DNA of 64,000 nt. Source: Orychophragmus violaceus (Eukaryota > Streptophyta > Magnoliopsida > Brassicales > Brassicaceae). A model generated the notes under the pieces. It was not told the DNA's origin and did no database searches. It saw only the letters and a list, made by a program, of their open reading frames with translations. The DNA lies in contig CM058231.1 of the NCBI GenBank assembly GCA_030180135.1, forward strand, positions 24,989,034-25,053,033, written 5' to 3'. Shown here in pieces: positions 44,830-55,680 of the stretch. The position numbers were made by a program, and so were the translations under genes. Every line of letters begins with the position of its first letter. The stretch's first letter is position 1.

Positions 44830-45360
44830 CCATTACCGAGGGATTAAATCGACGGGTTTCCGTCGGAAAAGACGTATTCCGACGGATTTCCGACGAAATC
44901 TGTCCGTCATTTCTATTTCGTCGGTAAAAAATTTCCGTCGGTTTTTCGTCTATAGAAACCGACGGAATACCGACGGATATAATACCGACTGATTACCGAC
45001 GGTTTATCGACGCACATTTACCCACGGTTTTGTGACCGTAAACCGAGGGTTTATTCAGACGGTTTACCGACTATAAACCGACCGTGCATACCGACGGTAT
45101 TCCGACGTAGATACCGACGGTATTACGACGGAAGATTACCGACGGTATTCCGACGGAAGATTACCGACGGTATTCCGACGGAAGATTACCGACGGTATTC
45201 CGACGGAAGATTACCGACGGTATTCCGAGGGAAGATTACCGACGGTATTCCGAGGGAAGATTACCGACGGTATTCCGAGGGAAGATTACCGACGGCATTC
45301 CGAGGGCGTTTTATCGACGGTTTACCGAGGGCGTTTTATCGACGGTTTACCGACGGATAT
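44830..45360. repeat. left subterminal repeat region of E2
   Basis: CCGACGG-type motifs throughout, with a tandem array of a 25-base unit (GAAGATTACCGACGGTATTC and a short tail) repeated about seven times at 45120-45300. E1 has a differently expanded array at the same place. Confidence 0.9.
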
Positions 45361-45500
45361 TTAATAATTTTTAAAAAAATATATATATATTCGCAAATTT
45401 ATTAATTAAAATAAAAAAAAAAGTATTTAAATATTCAAAACATGTTTTAAAAACTACATAAAACCATTAAAAAATTACATTCAACGAGAGCGAATCACGC

Positions 45501-47841
45501 TCACGTCGCCCTCTTCCTCAACTTCTTTGTCGTCCCCCTCCCTCCGGTCTTGGTCGACGGTCCGACATTTGAAACATTGGCTTGTTGTTGCATGAATGTC
45601 TCAAACCGTTGGTTCATCTCTTCGAACTTCTTTGCGTTTGCTTCAGCTTGTTCTACCATCCGGGCTTCCATCCGGGCTTCCATTTGCAATTGACTAGCCT
45701 TCAATGCTTCGATCTCCGCATCCTTTTCCCTTAAGATCTGGGCATAGTCCTCTTCCGGACGAAAACGGGAATGCGGTGTCGACACTTTGTCCGCCAAGTT
45801 TCCCAAACCAAAAACTCGTCCTCTTCTCTTCTCAGTTTCCTGTAAAGTAAATAATACGTTATGAATTTTAAGTTAGAGTTTATGGTTAAACATATTTCAA
45901 ATTTTTTAAATTTTAAAACTTACCGCGAGGAAGAGTTGGTTGATCTGCTCGTCCGGTATCTCTTCTGTTGAACCGATTCCTTCGGATTGGGTTACCACCT
46001 CATCCAAACGCCTCTTCGTCGACTCCACAATCCTCCGAGCAATTGGATCTTGGATTTGGCCCGTTTCCTTGTTCTTGTGGCCATCCTCGATGAGCTCAAT
46101 ATGAGTCGGATCTCGCCCTCCTTTCTTTTGTTTCTGCAAAAACGATTTTGAACTTAAAATTTAAATATAACTTAACATAACGAAAATTGTAAAAAAAAAC
46201 TGCTTACCAGGATTAACTTCCTTGACGCGGTGCTTCTTGCTCCCGCATTATGAGTTGATTGACCGGCACCATCCCTCTCACTTCTACGGTTCTGGGAGTT
46301 CGTAGAAGCGGTTGATGCGGTTGCAGGCTTACTCCAATGACGGATGAAGCCCTTCCAAGTATCGCTCTCTTTGTTAATACCCTTGGGAACTTCATTACGG
46401 CACCACTTCTGTTTCCAAGTGTTGAGGACGTTTGAGTAATGCGTCGCCGCCTTCTGGTGGAACTCGTCTTCCACCATAACCGTATACTTCCTATCCCAAG
46501 TATACTCTTGCTATTCAAAACAAAAAATAAATATTTGTTAGAATTAAAAACTTTAACATAGATTATTAAAAATAATAATAATATATATATATACAACAAA
46601 GTTAACGAGGAGGTATTACCGCGAATTGGCGGAACCAGTTATGCCTATCGGATAAAGGCATCTCCCTGTACGTCGGGTACCCGCAGTTGAGCATGCTGTA
46701 CATCATTCCCAAGATGCTCTTCGTGACCTTCGACTCGGTCAACGTAAACCTAATATATAAGACAAGAAAAAACAAAGGGTTACTAAAACATAGAATATGC
46801 AAAAAATTGTTAATGAGAATCTAAAGTTATAAATTTCATACCAGAAAGTGCCCGGGTTGGTCTCGTAGAAAGGGTCGAGCCGTTTGAGCATCTCTCGTCC
46901 CGGCTGATCGACTAATGCCGATATCTCATCGGCAATCGACGGTAAAACATAGTGGGGCGCCTGAGACACGGAATGACTCCCACTAGCTTCCGGCATAGTC
47001 TCAGACGTTCCCGGCTGTGTCGGATCCGGTATGGGTAGCACCTGAGTCGACCGAGACCGTTGGGCTCTCGGTTGTTGTCGATGGACCGGTTCCTGAGGCA
47101 CCTCATCTATTGGACTGTCGTTCATAAGGTGCATCTCAAACGCCAGAAAATCATCCCTACATACCAATCAAAAATTAAGAATTCATTAAAAACATGTATA
47201 TCAACAAGAAAAAATTTTAAAACGTTTTAAAATTCACAATACATTGCAAAAAAAAGTTTTTAAGAGTTCAAAAATAAAAAAACGTTTAAGAACTCAAAAA
47301 AATTTTTATAAACATTTTAAAATCAACACTAAAATTTTCTACAAAATATAAAAAATAAAAATAAATTATAAAAACGATTTTAAATTTATATAAAAAATAG
47401 AAAACATTTTAGAACTCAAAAAAAAATTTAAAAAATTTTAAAATGAGCAGTAAAAGTTTTTAAAACCTTTAAAATTCATAATAATTTACAAAAATGAATT
47501 TAAATTTTTATAAAAATTAACAAAAGGTTTTAAAACATTTAAAAAACCCATAATAATTTACAAAAACGATTTCAAAATTTTATAGAAATGAGAAAACGTT
47601 TTAAAACATCTAAAAAACCAAAACAAATTCCAAATTTACACCAAAAAACAATTTAAATGATTTTGAAAAAACTTCAACATGAAATTCACAATCAATCTAA
47701 CTCAAACAAGCATATATCCTATTGACTATCGTTCTATCTATTAGTCAACACCTAACCACCGTTTTATCCAACACATGCAACTATTTCTACAAATCTAAGC
47801 AAAATTATCCAAATTCAATCGGTTAAAAGGGTTACTTACAT
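45501..47841 (-). CDS. TNPA-like protein (Transposase_24 family) of E2, intact, 432 aa
   Basis: Six minus-strand exons: 47841-47840 (A-T of the start codon at the end of a leader exon), 47156-46842, 46749-46620, 46510-46208, 46133-45924 and 45839-45501. Coding bases sum to 1299, a multiple of three, with no internal stop. The protein starts MDDFLAFEMH. A Ser/Pro-rich linker leads to ISALVDQPGREMLKRLDPF, then RHNWFRQFA. Next is the block YTWDRKYTVMVEDEFHQKAA to WKGFIRHWSK, probably the DNA-binding part. It ends in a coiled coil (ILREKDAEIEALKASQ) and a basic tail. It probably binds the CCGACGG motifs; this is inferred from En/Spm TNPA. Confidence 0.83.
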
Positions 47842-47989
47842 GTTTGTGGTGTTGGTGGCGGTCGGAAATGAGGAAAAACGGCGATAATCCGGCGGAATCG
47901 TAGAGAGAGGTCCGATTTTGCGATTAGAGAGAGAGAGAAGTTGCAGAGAAAATGGAGAAGAAGAAGTTAGATCGTGAGAATATTAATTG

Positions 47990-48170
47990 GTTTTCGACGG
48001 AAATCCGTCGGAAATCATTTGTCGTCGGTTATCCGTCGGTATTCCAGGCGGTTCGAATGTTTTTGCAAAAAATTGGCGGTTAACTCGAAAAATTTCGGGT
48101 TTAATGCGCCAAAACTTCCGACGGAAAACCGACGGTTATCTGAAAACCGACGGTTTTCCGTCGGAAATTA
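47990..48170. repeat. CCGACGG cluster at the TNPA promoter of E2
   Basis: Equivalent to 36335-36520 in E1, directly upstream of the TNPA leader exon. Confidence 0.8.
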
Positions 48171-48184
48171 AAAAAATAATTATC

Positions 48185-48403
48185 AGCAGGCTCCGTTCGA
48201 ACCCGCAACCTCGAACAATTTATTGTGTAACCGAACCAGTTGATCCATTGAGTACTCGTTGTTTATAGATACAAAGTGTTTGTATATATATCTATAAACG
48301 TTTAAAAAACATAAAATTGGAGGAAGGCTCGGTTCGAACCCCCAACCTTGACTAATACATAGAGTACCCTTAACCAGTTGATCCATTTTGTGTTAGTTGT
48401 TTA
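48185..48403 (-). repeat. two tRNA-like units in E2
   Basis: Copies at 48185-48272 and 48320-48403. Minus-strand A-box-like GGATCAACTGGTTAAGGGT is followed by a B-box-like GGTTCGAAC, as in E1. Confidence 0.5.
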
Positions 48404-48545
48404 TACTTACATGATAATTTTACTTATTGTTTTGATATTATTTTGATTATTAAAAAAAAAATAAAAACATCACATATATTAAAACTTAAGTAGTTGCATA
48501 AAATTAAACATTACATAAAAATAAATAGCATATCTATAAAATTCT

Positions 48546-49098
48546 TCAGTTATTATTTGGGGGAATGTTCCCGAACCATTCGCCGATGTCAGTCTCCTCC
48601 CAAAGCTGAACCATGCGGTTCCAATCCCCCTCCGACATCCACGACGGTCTTCCTTGTCCTCTATACCATCGCAGTTTGGCCCGACGTATTTTGGTCTGGA
48701 AAACACGCCTAGCCACCACGTGGAATTCCACCCAAACCTCGAACATTATTTGCGGATCAAAATTAAAAAATTCCTGCAATTTAATAAGTGAAAAATATTT
48801 ATTAATGTACAAAATTCCCAAATTACACAAAAAAAAAATACAAATTATTTACCAGAAAATCCTCGAACCATAACTCCTTAATGCCTCTAGGGACATTGTA
48901 GTAAGCTAGGTGACCGGTTTCAAAACGAGCCTCTATTATGTCGCTAATTACAGCGGGAATTGCAGCATTGGAATGGAACCAAATGGTCCGGTTACGGCGG
49001 TGAGGATCCAGCACAGGAAGATGTTCCCGTCCCGGTTGAGGTAATATCCTTGTAATTATCCAAGTACGTTCTGACGGGGTTAGAAAGACATCATCCAT
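48546..49098 (-). CDS. small TNPA-related protein of E2, 157 aa, intact
   Basis: Two exons, 49098-48853 (MDDVFLTPSE) and 48773-48546, of exactly the same lengths as S2 in E1 (246 and 228 bases), with the same donor and acceptor positions and no stop. Exon 2 is nearly identical to S2 (VWVEFHVVARRVFQTK, GQGRPSWMSEGDWNRMVQLW), whereas exon 1 differs at about fifteen residues. Keeping the frame in two separately decaying elements suggests the protein was useful to the element. A TATATATA box is near 49160, with a CCGACGG cluster upstream. Confidence 0.8.
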
Positions 49099-49189
49099 TT
49101 TTTGGTTTTTCGAATAGAATCTTACAAGAAATGTTTGAATAACCAAAGAAAAGTCCGTACATATATATACACAAACATTTCGACAGTAT

Positions 49190-49600
49190 TTCCGACGGAA
49201 TTCCGTCGGAAATCGGTTTAATTACTGACTATACACTTTACCAATGCGTTGCATAGGGAAGAGAAGGGAGTTAATTTAGATTTTGACCGATACATGCACT
49301 AACCGACGGAATTCCGACGAAATTCCGTCGGAAATTACCGACGGAATTACGAGGGAAGAGGGTTTAGGGTTTCAGTTAGGGTTTAGGGTTTGGGGTTTGG
49401 GGTAAGATTTCTTTCTTTGGTAGCGTATATATTTATACAACACATTTTGCCAGGATTTCCGACGGAAATCCGTCGGAAACGGTTTTAATTACTGACAAGA
49501 CACTTAACCAAAGGGGGTAAATGCTGAAAATCGACGGTAAACAGACGAATATCCGTCGGAAATTTCCGACGGATTTCCGAGGGAAGAGGGTTTAGGGTTT
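49190..49600. repeat. duplicated promoter module with CCGACGG clusters in E2
   Basis: Two similar blocks (about 49140-49380 and 49400-49610), each with a TATA-like sequence, CCGACGG motifs and GTTTAGGGTTT runs. E1 has a single block at 37500-37740. A local tandem duplication is likely. Confidence 0.7.
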
Positions 49601-50044
49601 GGATTAGGTTTTAGGGTTGGATATTTTATTTCTGGTAACACATTAGTGTAGCATTAAGCATGAAGTTTATAATTTCATGTCTCGATTTGAAGAAAATTAG
49701 AAAAATCATAGTGAGATAGTGTTTTACATAAAGTTCTTCTTAAACGTTAATGTACAATTCGAAATGTTTAGGTCAAACGTGTTTTTAATTTTTCAAATCA
49801 AACAAAAACTATCAAAATAGATCACATACTAAAGAATTATAATATATTATAACATTACATTGATTAGTGACGGGTTTTGCGATTCTTTTTTATCATTCTA
49901 AAACCCTAAACCCTATACCGTCAAAAATCCGTCAAAAATTACCGACGGAATACCGTCTGAAAATAGTTACCGACGGAATACCGTCAGAATAATGTTTAAT
50001 CGACGGAAATCCGTCGCAAATTAAATTTAAAATAAATACATAAT

Positions 50045-50135
50045 GCCGCGGGCTCCTTTCGAACCCGCCACCTAAACGTATCGTTCTCTCGCATTAGACC
50101 AATTGAGCCAGATTGTGTTTGACGTTTATGATTAC
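50045..50135 (-). repeat. tRNA-like unit, variant type, in E2
   Basis: Minus strand TGGCTCAATTGGTCTAATGC is a close A-box match, and CGGGTTCGAAAGGAGCC is a close B-box match about 30 bases later. Best preserved of the tRNA-like units in the window. Confidence 0.55.
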
Positions 50136-50249
50136 ATATTAATTGTAAATGTAATTATGCTTTGGTTTTGATTTTTTTTTTAAAATATCCGAATAGGTTA
50201 AGTACTTGAATTAAAAACATATTTTACAAACAACATGAAATTTAAAACA

Positions 50250-51521
50250 TTACAAGAAATAGTCGGCGGGCTGCCATAACATTTGCAACTCATGTATCAA
50301 CGGCTGCAAGAATACATCAAGTGATCTTTTCGGGTGCTCTGGACCGGGAACGAGTACGGAGAGGAAAAGAAACTCTCGACGCATGCACATAGTCGGCGGT
50401 AGATTATAAGGAGTCAGAATCACAGGCCACAACGAATATTGTCTCCCATGCCTTCCAAACGGGTTAAAACCATCTGTGCATAATCCGAGGTACACGTTAC
50501 GTGGATCGTAAGCAAAATCTGGATATAATCTCTGAAAATGTTTCCACGCTTCAGCATCCGACGGATGTGCAATCTCTGCCTCTCTTCTATGCTCAGAATG
50601 CCATCTCATTTCCCCCGCAGTTCGCTCCGACTGGTATAACCGCCTCAGCCTATCGGTTAATGGCATATACCACATTCGCTTGAACGGAACCTTAGCTCTT
50701 CCCCTTGTATCCTCATAGCGCGGCTTCTTACAGAATTTGCATTCCAGACGGAATTGTTCTTCTCGCCAGTATATCATACAGTTGTCGATGCACACATCTA
50801 TCATCTCATACGGTAATCCCAGCCCTTTAACCAGTTTCTCGACCTCATTGTATGAACCCGGCGCAAGGTTATCTTCTGGAAGAATATCTTTCAAAAACTC
50901 GCAAATCGCATCCACACATTCTTCCGGCAGATTGTAGTCCGTCTTAATGCCCATTAATCTTGTAGCAGATGATAATGGCGAATGACCCTCTCTGCAACCA
51001 TCGTAAAGCGGCCGCTTCGCTGCATCTAACATGTCAAAAAATCTCCTAGTTTCTACATTTGGTTCCTCACCTACCCTAGGAATTTGATGTTCACCTACCT
51101 CTGGAATAATTTCTCTATGTGCATCATTAACCATCTGAATGGTGCCTACACCAAAATCTACATCGGCAGTATAAGGTTCGCTAGAACTAACATTAGGTTC
51201 CCTAGTACTAGTACCACCGTAAGGTTCTCTACTACTACTTGCATAATCCGAAGTTTCCCCATGAAGATACCAAATCTTATAACCCGACATAAACCCAACT
51301 GAATACAAGTGAAACCATACTTCGCCAATCGTAAGATTTCTAAAATTCCGGCAATTCGCACATGGACATTTTAACTTACCATTTTTCAGCGTATGTGGTT
51401 GATTGCAAGCTAGCGACATGAACTCTGCAATACCAAGTGCATATTCCCGGTCCACTAGCTTCGTCGCCTCATCAATCCTAACTCCGTCCATCCACGATCT
51501 ATAATAGTTAGAAGAAGACAT
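50250..51521 (-). pseudogene. TNP2-like transposase of E2, C-terminally truncated
   Basis: Starts MSSSNYYRSWMDGV as in E1 and runs open for about 415 residues through the transposase-associated domain and the start of the tnp2 core (LGLCTDGFNPFG, PEHPKRSLDVFLQP). It then meets the deletion junction and stops at 50250. The catalytic core beyond IHELQMLW and the later regions are missing. It cannot supply transposase, though a truncated protein could be made. Confidence 0.9.
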
Positions 51522-51619
51522 TTTTCTTGGTTACTAGAAGTATTAGAGAGAGAGAGAGAGTTATGGAGGGATAGGTGTGGAGGGGAAGAGAGGAGGGATG
51601 AGGTATATGTAGCATAATT

Positions 51620-51924
51620 TTTGACGGAATTCCGTCGGAAATCGGTCGGTTTCTAGTCGACCCAACGGTTCCATTGACGGTCAGTTTAACGGCTATAGTA
51701 AACCGACGCTAAACCGACCGAAATACAACGGAATACCGACGGAAAATTAAACCGTCGGTTTACCGTCGGGTGTTTCCGACGGAATGAGAAAACGGTCGGA
51801 AATTTTCGACGGTTTTCCGTCGGAAAACTTCCCGTATGAAAGTCGTCGTTTTATCGTCGGTAATTTCTGACGGAATTACTTCCGTCGGTAATTCCGTCGG
51901 TAATAGCCCTGTTTTCTTGTAGTG
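51620..51924. repeat. right subterminal repeat region and terminal inverted repeat of E2
   Basis: Nearly identical to 43290-43595 of E1, ending with the inverse CACTACAAGAAAACAGG. Confidence 0.9.
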
Positions 51925-52112
51925 CCTGCTGGAAACCAAAACCAAAACAAACCCAAAACCGATCGAGAACTGAGGCAACAAAACGAAGAACATGCGACTC
52001 GATCGGGGTTAAAAGAGAAGGGAAAAAAAGATTTCCCTCAGAAAATAAGGAAGAGAAAGCAAGGGAGAGAAATCAGAAAAAAACCCCAGCTCCGCCGGCC
52101 ATATTCCTTTCA

Positions 52113-52940
52113 AATATAGTGAAGTTAATGAATCAATAGATATAATTAGTTTTTCAGCTGATAAATACACATGATGAAGAATTCTAAGAGGCCAAATACA
52201 ATAATCATTTATTATAATAAAATATAAAACATATATTTAAATTAAATTGTAAATAAGTTTTTCTAGTAAGGGTAGTACAGACAAACTAACATTTTTTTTA
52301 ATTTTCGTGAAATAGTATAAAACGAAAAATAAATCGTAACAGAGAGAATACAATATTAAATACTGATTATAAAAGTTGAAAGATATTTTAAATTTTAAAT
52401 TCATCATTTAATATTTTTAAATATTTAATTATAATATGTGTGTATGTTTCAAATTCTAACCACACTTGTTACATCTTACATAATTATTTGTTTCTTATGT
52501 TTTGCAATATTTCATGGAATTCCTTTGTATATGTTCAAACCGGAATTTTAATATATCAACTTTGTTTAAATGGTATAAAATCAATCTACTCATTAAAAAG
52601 TACAAATTGATCAATCGACACAAATTAATAATATATTTATTATTTTTAGACGACTTAAAATATCTAATATATTTATCTAAAAGAGACTATATATCATAGG
52701 ACTAAAAAATATAATCTATTTTATTTAATGTATGTCAGATTTGTTCGGATAGTATAAATTTAGGTTTCAAAGGTGGGTAAACATTATTCACATGATTAAT
52801 AGACTAAACCCTAAATAGGGTCATTGCTTTAATTTTTGTTTTGTTTGTAAGAATTGTTGGCTTTCTTGTTTCTTTTTTTCAAATTTAGAATTGAATATCA
52901 TGACTGTATGTTGCAAATATATCTGAGCAATAACTAGATA
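52113..52940. other. AT-rich intergenic stretch
   Basis: No gene, RNA or known repeat recognised. Short open frames are A/T-driven and unconvincing. Confidence 0.5.
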
Positions 52941-53475
52941 AAAAAATTTCGAGTTTGATGTTCCTAAATTTGGAGGAAGAGAAAATTAGCATTTTGCAGA
53001 TGAAATTTAAAGATATCGTTAAATAATATGGGATGAAGAAAACTTTGTCGGAGGCAATACAAAAAGCTATCACATATGATGATTTGAAAAAGATACAAGA
53101 TTATATTGTTTCAACATATCTAAGTCTCTTTCTTCAAAAAAAACATATCTAAGTCTGTCAACTATGATTAAATCAGTTAATGGATCTTATAACATGAAAA
53201 ATGATGAATTATAAACGATGTATACGTCGAAATCATTGTTTAGCAAGTTATATCCGAAACAAAAGTTGTATTGCTGAAGATGTTTGGAATTAGATATTTT
53301 GTTGCACATGTTAAAAAAAATTAATATATTTATCAGTGATTTAAAGCATGTGGAGGTTCATATTGAAGATGAAGATAAAATCATGATCTTGTTGTGTTCT
53401 CTACCTCCTCAATATGAAAATTTATAACATGTGGTACAGTTGAAAATTAACTATAAAGTTGGAGGCAATTTACTC
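52940..53475 (+). pseudogene. Copia-type gag relic
   Basis: Plus-strand fragments in shifting frames resemble the Copia gag (UBN2-type) order: a DVPKFGG-like start near 52960, then SKSLFSKLYPKQKLY near 53232-53275, then HVEVHIEDEDKIMILLCSLP with QYENL near 53345-53425. Stops and frameshifts are frequent. No LTRs or other domains were found nearby. Confidence 0.6.
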
Positions 53476-54642
53476 TTTCTTGATATCATATCATGAGCAA
53501 ATACAAAATAATGATGTAGTTGATAGATCACAAGGTGATGGATGATATAGATCGATGGTATGTGAGTTAAACAGTCAGCTGAGGAAAAATATAAAGTGAT
53601 GCAAACATAAGTACGTATTAAATAAAATGTCAAGGAAAAAATAGTTGTTACTATTAGGGTTAGAAGGTGATGCATTGTATTTTTAGTGTGATTAATCATG
53701 ATTTTAAATTGTGTTTTAACTTTAGGATATGAATTTAACATGATGGGGCATTATAGAGCTAATGAAGCAAGTGGAACTAAGCACCAAGATAAAGTGGAAA
53801 AACAGCTAAGGAGAACAGTCATATCTTGCAGCGGGTTACAAAGGTCGCTAGAGAGAAAGCCGTGATCGGCAGTGCTTGGGCAGAGGGTGTTGAATCCCGC
53901 AGCGAAGAAAAACACCAACAGCGGCTTGACACAGCTTGAGTTGAATCCCGTTGTGAGATAAACGTTTCCCAAATGCTTACTTTTTTTTTGTTTTTGGCTT
54001 GTAGACCTTCCCATGTGTTGTAGTTGACGAAGCCACTTGATTTCCCCAATTTAAAGGCTCTTAGAGTGTTAGAATAGTCATCACTCATTCTTTTAACAAT
54101 CTACTTAAAACATTTTAGTTTTTTTTTTATCTTTTTAAGCAATATAGTTGTGTTCTTGAGTTTTTCTTCCTGTTCTTCTTATTTCTTTCATACTTGATCA
54201 TCTAAATCATATTTTTTTTGTTACCATCATGGGTAGTGAGTATTTTTTCATAAGTTTCTAGGTTTTAGTATGTGAGGGTGATCCAATGATGGCTTAGGAT
54301 TTTAAAAACTTTTAAATCTTGTTTTCTTACTTGTTAGAAGTTCTTAATGTTAGGATTGATGTTTCAAATTAATTCATTTATCTTAAATATTTCTGTCACT
54401 GAGAAGTGTAGATTAATGTTTAAAAATCTATCAAGTGCTTTAAATATTTAACCAATGAGAATTGATGCATTTAGTGGTAATAATAACTTGTTCATAATGC
54501 ATATTTTTCATGAAATTGCCAACGCAAGTTGATGTTAATGATTGATAGCTATAAGGCTATTATTAGGCTTGGGCACGGGGCAAGTACCCGCTATTTTCGA
54601 GATGTTTGTTACTCGACTTGGTTTGTTCAAGTAATCGTATTT
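53476..54642. other. AT-rich stretch with an unassigned short minus-strand ORF
   Basis: Mostly AT-rich and without recognised features. A minus-strand ORF at 54088-53819 (MSDDYSNTLRAFKLGKSS) is preceded by no clear promoter and matches nothing I know. It could be a gene fragment or chance. The phrase GGGCACGGGGC followed by AAGTACCCG near 54571-54590 resembles ends of some plant hAT-type repeats, but no partner was found. Confidence 0.35.
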
Positions 54643-54647
54643 GTTAC

Positions 54648-54967
54648 TGATATATCATGGTTTTTACAGGTTTTCAGCCATGATATAACTGTATATATTG
54701 AGTCTTTAACCTCGTATTCTGGAGTCTATCGAGTCTTTTATAGTTTTCCACACGTTTGGAGTTAACTGGATATTTTGGAGCATTCTGAGAGCACTTGTAC
54801 GTGAAGAAGACTTTGGAGCCGATTGTTGGTGTTGGTGTCGATCGACACTACACTAGTGTTGGTCGACACCAAGTGTGATGACAGATTATGCGCAGCGTTT
54901 CAGACAAGTCTTGAAGATTTACACAGAAGCTCAGAAGTTTCTATTATTTCTATGTTGACCCCAAAAC
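54648..54967 (+). repeat. 5' LTR of element C, first part
   Basis: Holds the LTR-start inverted repeat (ATATCATGG with CCATGATAT) and a dyad pair at 54833-54870 (GTGTCGATCGACAC and GTGTTGGTCGACAC, 21 bp apart). Ends in the duplicated AAAAC at 54963-54967. Confidence 0.85.
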
Positions 54968-55628
54968 TGATGGATTATTGGTGTTTTCATGGTTTAATTT
55001 TCAATTACAACCTAACACAAATCCTTAAACAGATCTAGGTTCTCGTCAAATGAATCATAAAGCAAACCTGATCACTACCTTTCAGATTGCAGCGGATGAT
55101 GGATGGTAATGATGAGATCAGCTAGAACAGATGGTAACACCTATTCCTCCTCGAGTATCCACACTCTTACAAGCACGGGACGGCTGCTAGACCAAAGATG
55201 TGGAAGATCAGAGAGAGAGAGCTCGCGGCCCAGAGGAGAAAATCGCAGAGAAGCTTAGCTTCCTTAGGGTTTTCTGATTCTCTTATATCTCATTAATGGG
55301 CCCAAGTCATTAGACTAATGGCTCATTAATCTTTTGGGCCCAAAACACAAATCAGACAAAAAGCCTGTATTTTGTCTGGCCCAAAACTCTGATCCAATAC
55401 AGTAAATGCCATTGCATCTTACCGTATTATTTCCATTTAACTTTCCCGTTAGCTATGGTGTGTGACCCTTCGGGATCATACAATACTGGTAATAAGTCCT
55501 AAACTTATAGATCATGAGCGGACTCTAGCAAGCCATCATGATCACCCAGTATTTATGACTTATGTCTGATCTCGACACTTATCATACTTTCTAGAGATAA
55601 TACGGTAGATTTCAGGACATTCCCAACA
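54968..55628 (-). repeat. 3' LTR of the Copia element
   Basis: 661 bases; direct copy of 62043-62718 except for a short GA-rich deletion near 55210. Next to the polypurine tract at 55629-55641. Confidence 0.93.
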
Positions 55629-55680
55629 ATCTCCCACTTGTACTGGAATTCTACAAAGGACATTCCCAACAATCTCCCGA
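55629..55680 (-). promoter_or_regulatory. polypurine tract with duplicated LTR edge, Copia
   Basis: Minus strand CAAGTGGGAGAT directly precedes the LTR start TGTTGGGAATGTCC. About 45 bases further inside, GGGAGATTGTTGGGAATGTCC is repeated with only small changes, so the priming junction is duplicated. Confidence 0.7.

Larger units (their letters stand above)
44813..51924 (-). mobile_element. CACTA element E2, deletion derivative related to E1
   Basis: CACTACAAGAAAACAGG at 44813 and its inverse ending at 51924, with duplication CCT (44810-44812, 51925-51927). It matches E1 over TNPA, S2, spacers and the TNP2 5' part, but lacks S1 and the C-terminal part of TNP2. The junction near 50265 joins sequence equivalent to E1 about 38390 with E1 about 41945. 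It lies inside a retroposon. Confidence 0.95.
44134..52101 (-). mobile_element. poly(A) retroposon (LINE-like or processed), split by E2
   Basis: The 11-bp duplication TATTCCTTTCA flanks it (44123-44133 and 52102-52112). The T-run at 44134-44145 is the poly(A) tail of a minus-strand insertion. Removing E2 leaves about 850 bases in two parts (44134-44812 and 51928-52101). The minus-strand 5' end starts GGCCGGCGGAGCTGGGG. The sequence is G/C-richer than its surroundings, repeats the phrase CCGGCGGAG, and has no long conserved ORF. A truncated LINE or a non-autonomous retroposon fits best; I do not recognise the family. Confidence 0.75.

Noticed and set aside
44628..44927. Plus-strand ORF of 99 codons
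   Set aside because: It crosses the retroposon/CACTA boundary at 44813, so it is a chance frame over two elements.
49360..49410. TTTAGGG-like runs suggesting interstitial telomere repeat
   Set aside because: Only a few degenerate copies occur within a duplicated CACTA promoter module, and similar GTTTAGGGTTT phrases appear singly elsewhere in the element.
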